From contig PAPF01000016.1 of the NCBI GenBank assembly GCA_002708825.1, positions 62,001-126,000 on the forward strand: 64,000 nt of DNA, given 5' to 3'. Each line of letters opens with the position of its first letter. Within the stretch, counting starts at the first letter, position 1. Of the stretch, positions 59,417 through 64,000 are shown piece by piece. The notes under the pieces are model-generated. The model worked only from the letters and a program-made list of their open reading frames with translations, was not told where the DNA came from and did no database searches. This DNA comes from Phyllobacteriaceae bacterium. GTDB lineage: Bacteria > Pseudomonadota > Alphaproteobacteria > Rhizobiales > Rhizobiaceae. The position numbers were made by a program, and so were the translations under genes.

Positions 59417-59851
59417 ATGGAACGTCACGCGACCGCAGTCTGGAAAGGCGCCCTCGCCAATGGAAAGGGCACGATCGACACCCAATCCGGTGCGTTTTCT
59501 TCCGTGCCCTACTCGTTCCGCACCCGCTTCGAGGATGAGGAGGGCCGCAGCGGAACCAATCCGGAGGAACTGCTCGCCGCGGCCCACTCGGCCTGTTTCG
59601 TCATGCAGCTTTCCCATCTCCTGGCCGAGAACGGCACGCCCGCCGAGAGGCTGGAAGCGACCGCTGTCGTCAGCCTCGCGCGCGAGGATGGCGGCTTTTC
59701 CGTCCGCTCAAGCGCCCTGGAACTGGAAGCCCGGGTGCCCGGCATTGCGCAGGCGGACTTCCAGGAACTTGCCGGCAAGGCGAAGAACGGCTGCCCGGTT
59801 TCGCGCGCGCTTGGCGCCATCACCGTGACGCTGGACGCCAGGCTCGTCTGA
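59417..59851 (+). CDS. OsmC family peroxiredoxin
   Basis: The 144-residue protein reduces organic hydroperoxides with two cysteines, C60 (HSACFVMQL) and C126 (NGCPVSRAL). The N-terminal RHATAVWKGALANGKGTI and DTQSGAFSSVPYSF are typical of OsmC-type members. The ATG at 59417 has GGGGAG upstream. It is divergent from msrA and converges on an AhpD-like gene, forming a small oxidative-stress group. Confidence 0.92.
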   Translation: MERHATAVWKGALANGKGTIDTQSGAFSSVPYSFRTRFEDEEGRSGTNPEELLAAAHSACFVMQLSHLLAENGTPAERLEATAVVSLAREDGGFSVRSSALELEARVPGIAQADFQELAGKAKNGCPVSRALGAITVTLDARLV

Positions 59852-59853
59852 GG

Positions 59854-60198
59854 TCAGTCGCCGAGCGAATCGAAGACGGAAAGGGCTTCAGCACCATAGA
59901 TCATCGAAGGTCCGCCGCCCATGTAGACCGCGACGGCGATGGTCTCGACGATTTCCTCGCGGGTGGCGCCGTACTTCTTCGCCGCCTTGGCGTGGAAGGC
60001 CAGGCAACCGTCGCATCGCGCGGTGATTCCGATTCCGAGCGCGATCAGTTCCTTGGTCTTGGAGTCGAGCGCCCCCGGCGTGATGGCCGCCTTGGCAAGG
60101 TCACCGAAACCCTTGGCCGCATCCGGCATTTCCTTGCGCAGCGCAGCCATGCGCGCATTGGTCTGGTCGATGAAGGCGCCCCAATCGGTTGTGGCCAT
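59854..60198 (-). CDS. AhpD-like carboxymuconolactone decarboxylase family protein
   Basis: The 114-residue protein has the C62-x-x-C65-x3-H69 active site (RCDGCLAFHA) of AhpD-like disulfide reductases. It lacks residues of authentic carboxymuconolactone decarboxylase activity as far as visible. The ATG at 60198 is internal to a longer open frame but begins the homology. It converges on the OsmC gene with two bases between the stops. Confidence 0.9.
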   Translation of the reverse strand: MATTDWGAFIDQTNARMAALRKEMPDAAKGFGDLAKAAITPGALDSKTKELIALGIGITARCDGCLAFHAKAAKKYGATREEIVETIAVAVYMGGGPSMIYGAEALSVFDSLGD

Positions 60199-60295
60199 GA
60201 ATGGTGATCCCCTGCGGAAGAGTTGCTGTTGCCGCGGGTCTTGCCATGACCGGCCTTTCACGGCCTTGACGGGAATCAATTAGGCACGGGTCCGT

Positions 60296-60937
60296 TTACG
60301 CCCCTGCGGCCTCCAGCCGGGCCTTCAGCGCCGCCACCTCTTCCTCAAGCTGGCGCACCCGCTCTTCCAGTTCCGATATGGCGGTCGACGCCGCAGGGCG
60401 TGGCGCGGGCCTTGCGGGCAGGTCGGATATGTCGATGTCGCCGGCCAGCAGATGCGCGAAGCGGTCTTCGCGCTGCCCCGGCGCCCGGCCGATCTCCTTG
60501 ACCAGCGGCGGGCGCTGGCCGATCAGCATGTCCAGTTCCTCGCGCACGGCCTCCGCCGAAGCGAAATGCGCCATGCGCTCTGTGCGTGTCAGCAACTCGT
60601 TGAGCGTCTGCGGCCCGCGCAGCAGAAGCAGCGCGAGGAGAGCCGATTGCGGCGCCGTGAGCCGGAACGTCCTGGCCGCGAGATGTTCGAAACGCTCGGC
60701 CCGGGATCCGAAGACCCGCCGCGCCAGACCCTTGTCCTCAAGCGACTTGAGCGCCCGGTTGATCTCGACAGGCTCCATGGCCATGACCGGCTCGCGCGAA
60801 CTCTTCTGGTTGGCGGCCGACTGGAGCGCGTTCAGCGTGAGCGGATAGACATCCGGCGTCAGCAACTGCTTCTCCATGAGGCAGCCAAGAACGCGGACTT
60901 CGAACGGATTGAGATGGGGCAGATCGGAATCACTCAT
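60296..60937 (-). CDS. YceH family protein (DUF480)
   Basis: The 213-residue protein is of the YceH family, two winged-helix domains (LNPFEVRVLGCLMEKQLLTPDVYPLTLNAL, ALLLLRGPQTLNELLTRTERM) followed by a C-terminal coiled coil (ISELEERVRQLEEEVAALKA). The biological role of YceH is unknown; the fold suggests DNA binding. Length and motifs are normal. It is divergent from the FAD oxidoreductase gene. Confidence 0.93.
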   Translation of the reverse strand: MSDSDLPHLNPFEVRVLGCLMEKQLLTPDVYPLTLNALQSAANQKSSREPVMAMEPVEINRALKSLEDKGLARRVFGSRAERFEHLAARTFRLTAPQSALLALLLLRGPQTLNELLTRTERMAHFASAEAVREELDMLIGQRPPLVKEIGRAPGQREDRFAHLLAGDIDISDLPARPAPRPAASTAISELEERVRQLEEEVAALKARLEAAGA

Positions 60938-61142
60938 GACAGGAACCAGTTATCCGGGTTGACGGCCGCGCGGCAAGACCACGGGCGGGAAAAATCCGGC
61001 ACGGACCTTTCGCTGGCTGGCGAACGGCCCGGCCCTGCTGACCACGCCTCGATCCCCCTTTCCTTGACGCCGGTTTTCTGCTGACACTGGCCCAGTGCGC
61101 CCGGCCCGCCGGCCGGCGCCTCGAACGCACGGAGCGGCAAGA

Positions 61143-62312
61143 ATGAAGACCTGTGACATCGTGATCGCGGGAGGAGCCATCATGGGCTCTTCCATTGCCT
61201 GGTTTCTGCGCGAACACGGCTTCAGCGGTTCCATCGCAGTTGTGGAGCGCGATCCGGGCTTTGCCCGCGCGGCCACGACGCTCTCCTGCGCCTCCATCCG
61301 GCAGCAATTCTCCATCGCCGAGAATATCGCCCTGTCGCGCTTCACGCTGGATTTCTTCCGCGATCTCGCGGACCATTTCGGCAGCGACGCCGACATCGCC
61401 TTCCGGGAAAAGGGATATCTCATCCTGGCCAGCGAGCAGGGCCTGCCCGTGCTCCAAGCCAATCATGCGGTGCAGAAACAGGCCGGCGCCGATGTCGTCC
61501 TGGAAGACGGCGCCGCACTCGCCAGGCGTTTCTCGTGGTTCAACCCGGAGGGCATCGCCGCCGGCACCTATGGCGTCTCCGGGGAAGGCTGGTTCGATGC
61601 CCATCACCTGCTGGCCCTGTTCCGCCGGGCGCTGAAGTCCCGCGACATGGAACTCGTGACCGGAACGGTTGCCGGTCTGGAGGTCTCCTCGGGCCTGGTG
61701 CGCGCCGTCCTGCTGGACGACGGCCAGCGGCTGGGCTGCGGCACCTTCATCAATGCGGCCGGCCCGCAGGCCGGCGCCGTCGCCGCCTTGGCCGGTCTTG
61801 ACCTGCCGGTGGAGCCGCGCAAGCGGTCCGTCTTCGTCTTCGAATGCCGCGAACGCCTCGACGACATGCCGTTGATGGTGGACCCGTCCGGCGTCTATGT
61901 GCGCCCGGAAGGGTCTGTCTACATCACCGGTGGCGCGGAGGACGCGGCAACGGACCGGCGCGCCGGTGAAGACGATTTCGAGCCGGACTGGGACCTGTTC
62001 GAATCCGTCATCTGGCCGGTGCTCGCGACCCGCGTGCCCGCCTTCGAGGCCATCAAGCCGGGCCGGGCCTGGGCCGGGCATTACGATTACAACACGCTCG
62101 ACCAGAACGCGGTGATCGGCCCGCATGCGGACCTGTCCAATTTCTGGTTCTGCAACGGTTTCTCGGGTCATGGCCTGCAACAGGCTCCGGCCGCCGGGAA
62201 TGCCATCGCGGAACGCATCGTCCATGGCGCCTATCGCACCATCGACCTGTCGCGCTTTTCCCATGAGCGGATTGCCGCCGGACGCCCGATGCGCGAACTC
62301 AACGTGATCTGA
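61143..62312 (+). CDS. FAD-dependent oxidoreductase (DAO/DadA-like)
   Basis: The 389-residue flavoprotein of the D-amino acid oxidase fold has an N-terminal dinucleotide site GGAIMGSSIAW with a GGAIMG variant of the GxGxxG motif, ERDPGFARAATTLS, and the C-terminal NFWFCNGFSGHGLQQAPAAG typical of sarcosine/glycine-oxidase-like enzymes. It resembles the FOXRED1 group. The substrate, likely a secondary or D-amino acid, is not known. The ATG at 61143 is chosen for homology. Confidence 0.87.
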   Translation: MKTCDIVIAGGAIMGSSIAWFLREHGFSGSIAVVERDPGFARAATTLSCASIRQQFSIAENIALSRFTLDFFRDLADHFGSDADIAFREKGYLILASEQGLPVLQANHAVQKQAGADVVLEDGAALARRFSWFNPEGIAAGTYGVSGEGWFDAHHLLALFRRALKSRDMELVTGTVAGLEVSSGLVRAVLLDDGQRLGCGTFINAAGPQAGAVAALAGLDLPVEPRKRSVFVFECRERLDDMPLMVDPSGVYVRPEGSVYITGGAEDAATDRRAGEDDFEPDWDLFESVIWPVLATRVPAFEAIKPGRAWAGHYDYNTLDQNAVIGPHADLSNFWFCNGFSGHGLQQAPAAGNAIAERIVHGAYRTIDLSRFSHERIAAGRPMRELNVI

Positions 62313-62427
62313 CGTGACCGGCCGGCGGGGTGCATCGAGGTGAACCGACGGCCATGACACGCAGCCCCTTTGAAATTTGCCGCGCCTTTGCTAAAGCCCG
62401 TGCCAGACAGTTCTCAGGGAAATGGCC

Positions 62428-63033
62428 ATGGACAAGTTCACCAAGCTCACAGGCGTTGCCGCACCGATGCCGATCGTCAACATCGACACGGACATGATCA
62501 TTCCGAAGGATTACCTGAAGACGATCAAGCGGACAGGGCTGGGAACCGGCCTTTTCTCAGAGATGCGCTACAACGAGGACGGCACCGAGAACCCCGATTT
62601 CGTGCTCAACAAGCCGGCCTATCGCAATGCGCAGATCCTTGTCGCCGGCGACAATTTCGGCTGCGGTTCCTCGCGCGAACATGCGCCCTGGGCGCTGCTC
62701 GATTTCGGCATCCGCTGCGTGATCTCCACCTCGTTTGCCGACATCTTCTACAACAACTGCTTCAAGAACGGCATCCTGCCGATCCGGGTCAGCCAGGAAG
62801 AACTCGACAAGCTGATGGACGATGCCGAGCGCGGTGCCAATGCCACGCTGACCGTCGATCTGGAAGCCATGGAGATCCGTGGCCCCGACGGCGGTGTCAT
62901 CACGTTCGAACTGGACGAATTCAAGCGCCACTGCTTGCTCAATGGCCTTGACGATATCGGGCTCACGCTGGAAAAGGCGTCATCCATCGAAACCTTCGAG
63001 AAGAAGGCCGCCGAGACGCGTCCCTGGGCCTGA
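62428..63033 (+). CDS. leuD: 3-isopropylmalate dehydratase small subunit
   Basis: The 201-residue LeuD subunit works with LeuC in leucine biosynthesis, isomerising 2- to 3-isopropylmalate. Signature segments are [32 protein letters not shown] and [14 protein letters not shown]. The second ATG at 62428 is favoured because AGGGA lies eight bases upstream; an ATG at 62422 would leave too little spacing. leuC is not in this window. Confidence 0.96.
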   Translation: MDKFTKLTGVAAPMPIVNIDTDMIIPKDYLKTIKRTGLGTGLFSEMRYNEDGTENPDFVLNKPAYRNAQILVAGDNFGCGSSREHAPWALLDFGIRCVISTSFADIFYNNCFKNGILPIRVSQEELDKLMDDAERGANATLTVDLEAMEIRGPDGGVITFELDEFKRHCLLNGLDDIGLTLEKASSIETFEKKAAETRPWA

Positions 63034-63053
63034 CAGCCTAGGGTTCAGCGCCA

Positions 63054-63290
63054 ATGAAGCCATTCCTCCCCCGGCGCTTCGAGGGACTCGTCTTCGGTCT
63101 GCTTCTGACCGGGATGATGTCGTGCCTTGTCTCCGGCCTGTCTGTTTTCCTGGCGCGTGGCGCCGCGCCGGGCTTCGCCGGGCTCTGGTTGGCCGCATGG
63201 CTGCCGTCCTGGGCGCTGGCCTTTCCCGTTGTCCTGTTCGTCAATCCGCTGGTCCGCCGGATCGTGGGAACCATCGTGAAGCCGCAGTGA
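63054..63290 (+). CDS. DUF2798 small membrane protein
   Basis: The 78-residue protein has two hydrophobic helices (about residues 11-33 and 41-63) and the PFLPRRFEGLVFGLLLTGMMS start and VNPLVRRIV end characteristic of DUF2798. Function is unknown. It starts 20 bases after leuD and precedes ridA by 25 bases, so it probably shares their transcript. Confidence 0.82.
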   Translation: MKPFLPRRFEGLVFGLLLTGMMSCLVSGLSVFLARGAAPGFAGLWLAAWLPSWALAFPVVLFVNPLVRRIVGTIVKPQ

Positions 63291-63315
63291 ATCTCGACAG
63301 AAAGAAAGCCCGCCC

Positions 63316-63696
63316 ATGCGCAAGCTGATTTCCACCGGATCGCCCTTCGAGAAGCAGGCCGGCTACAGCCGGGCGGTTGTCGATGGCGGTTTCTGTTTCG
63401 TTTCCGGCACGACCGGTTACGACTATGCCACCATGACCATGCCGGACAGCGTGGAAGTTCAGGCGCGCAATGCCTTCGCCACCATTGCCGCGGCGCTGGC
63501 CGATGCCGGGTTTTCACTCGCCGACGTGGTGAGCGCCGTCTATTATGTCACCGACGCCGCGTATGCGGATGCCGTCTTCAAGGTGACGGGCGAGCACTTC
63601 GGCGACATCCGCCCAGCCGCGACCATGGTCGTTGCCGGCCTGATCCGCCCCGAAATGAAGGTCGAGATCGAGGTGACGGCCCGCAAGCGAAGCTGA
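63316..63696 (+). CDS. RidA family protein
   Basis: The 126-residue protein is of the Rid family (FVSGTTGYDY, VSAVYYVTD, RPAATMVVAGL with the conserved Arg that binds carboxylate). RidA enzymes deaminate reactive enamines/imines such as 2-aminoacrylate, which otherwise damage PLP enzymes, often of branched-chain amino acid synthesis. Its place behind leuD is in keeping with that, though several Rid subfamilies have other roles. The next gene begins ten bases after its stop. Confidence 0.9.
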   Translation: MRKLISTGSPFEKQAGYSRAVVDGGFCFVSGTTGYDYATMTMPDSVEVQARNAFATIAAALADAGFSLADVVSAVYYVTDAAYADAVFKVTGEHFGDIRPAATMVVAGLIRPEMKVEIEVTARKRS

Positions 63697-63706
63697 GGAG
63701 GTCGCG

Positions 63707-64000
63707 ATGACCCGGGACCCGGACGCCAATCCCCATTTCTGTCCGGGCTGCGGCGCGCGCCAGCGCTTCTTTCCGCGCTATCCCTGGCATTTCTGCCAGG
63801 CCTGCCTCGACCGGGCCACCGATGCGGAAGGCCGGTCACTGGTCTTCGGCAACGCCAGCCTCTCCGGCGGACTCACCTGGGCCTACAGGAACGAGCCGGA
63901 CAGGACTGACAGCAACGCACTGGAGGTGGTCTGCCTCATTGCCGGCCGCCCGGTTCTGGTGCACGAGGCGCGCTTCGGCGGTGTTGTCGCGGAACCGCTG
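63707..64000 (+). CDS. Zinc-ribbon protein, truncated by window end
   Basis: An open frame starts at the ATG at 63707, with GAGGAG five bases upstream formed partly by the ridA stop, and runs off the window after 98 codons without a stop. The N-terminus has four cysteines, C12, C15, C30 and C33 (CPGCG and CQACLD), the pattern of a zinc ribbon. The rest (VVCLIAGRPVLVHEARFGGVV) I do not recognise. Function unknown; it seems co-transcribed with ridA. Confidence 0.7.
   Translation, partial: MTRDPDANPHFCPGCGARQRFFPRYPWHFCQACLDRATDAEGRSLVFGNASLSGGLTWAYRNEPDRTDSNALEVVCLIAGRPVLVHEARFGGVVAEPL

Overview
The window is high-GC chromosomal DNA from an alphaproteobacterium, most likely of the order Hyphomicrobiales (Rhizobiales). 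This rests on gene content and order. Diagnostic pieces are a DUF1674/SdhAF4 gene beside htpX-rsmB-heparinase-purH, a roughly 180-kDa NAD-glutamate dehydrogenase, a hemC-hemD-Mic60-hemY cluster divergent from tsaD-gpsA, a tesB/glnK/amt block, and ftsK-lolA-xthA. There is no phage, integrase, transposase, CRISPR array or toxin-antitoxin pair. Coding density is high, with one gap over 300 bases (23010-23392).

Layout. 22-13605: a secreted nuclease-like protein, SdhAF4, htpX, rsmB, a heparinase-like protein, purH, a Tat-exported PhoD-type phosphatase, an aldo/keto reductase, dxr, typA and a CAT-like acetyltransferase overlapping typA. 13623-24202: an AhpD-like protein, NAD-GDH, an Atg22-like MFS permease, the ffh-chorismate mutase-rpsP unit and a lytic transglycosylase. 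24278-33525: small metabolic genes (beta-carbonic anhydrase, DUF429, pdxY, GNAT, ppa, YggT/DUF167), tRNA-Ala(CGC), a second nuclease-like protein, a ferredoxin-P450 pair and an EntS-like MFS permease. 33548-43626: glutamine amidotransferase, TerB, the heme/Mic60 cluster, then tsaD, gpsA, YciI, EVE and an ETF-beta-type lysine methyltransferase. 43631-50001: L,D-transpeptidase, an OmpR-type regulator with a cyclic-nucleotide-binding protein, xthA, lolA and ftsK. 50283-54655: two ammonium transporters, glnK and tesB. 54740-64000: redox and repair proteins (glutathione peroxidase, MsrA, OsmC, AhpD-like), a Ubi-type hydroxylase, leucine dehydrogenase-like enzyme, YceH, an FAD oxidoreductase, leuD, DUF2798, RidA and a zinc-ribbon protein cut by the window end.

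How the genes work together. The clearest regulatory reading is the ammonium block. Both the glnK-amt unit and the second amt gene have a sigma-54 (-24/-12) element with a perfect TGGCACG, GG-N10 spacing and the same departure (TTGA instead of TTGC) at -12. The two units are separated by a terminator, so they look like independent nitrogen-limitation units of one regulon. The hem cluster puts tetrapyrrole synthesis genes with a mitofilin-like membrane protein. The fdx-P450 pair is a monooxygenase plus its electron donor, with no reductase beside it.

I did not find a convincing undescribed system. The best leads are the paired atypical sigma-54 promoters, the P450 with a substituted I-helix motif, the rpsP operon that ends without rimM-trmD-rplS, and several tightly coupled genes of unknown role.
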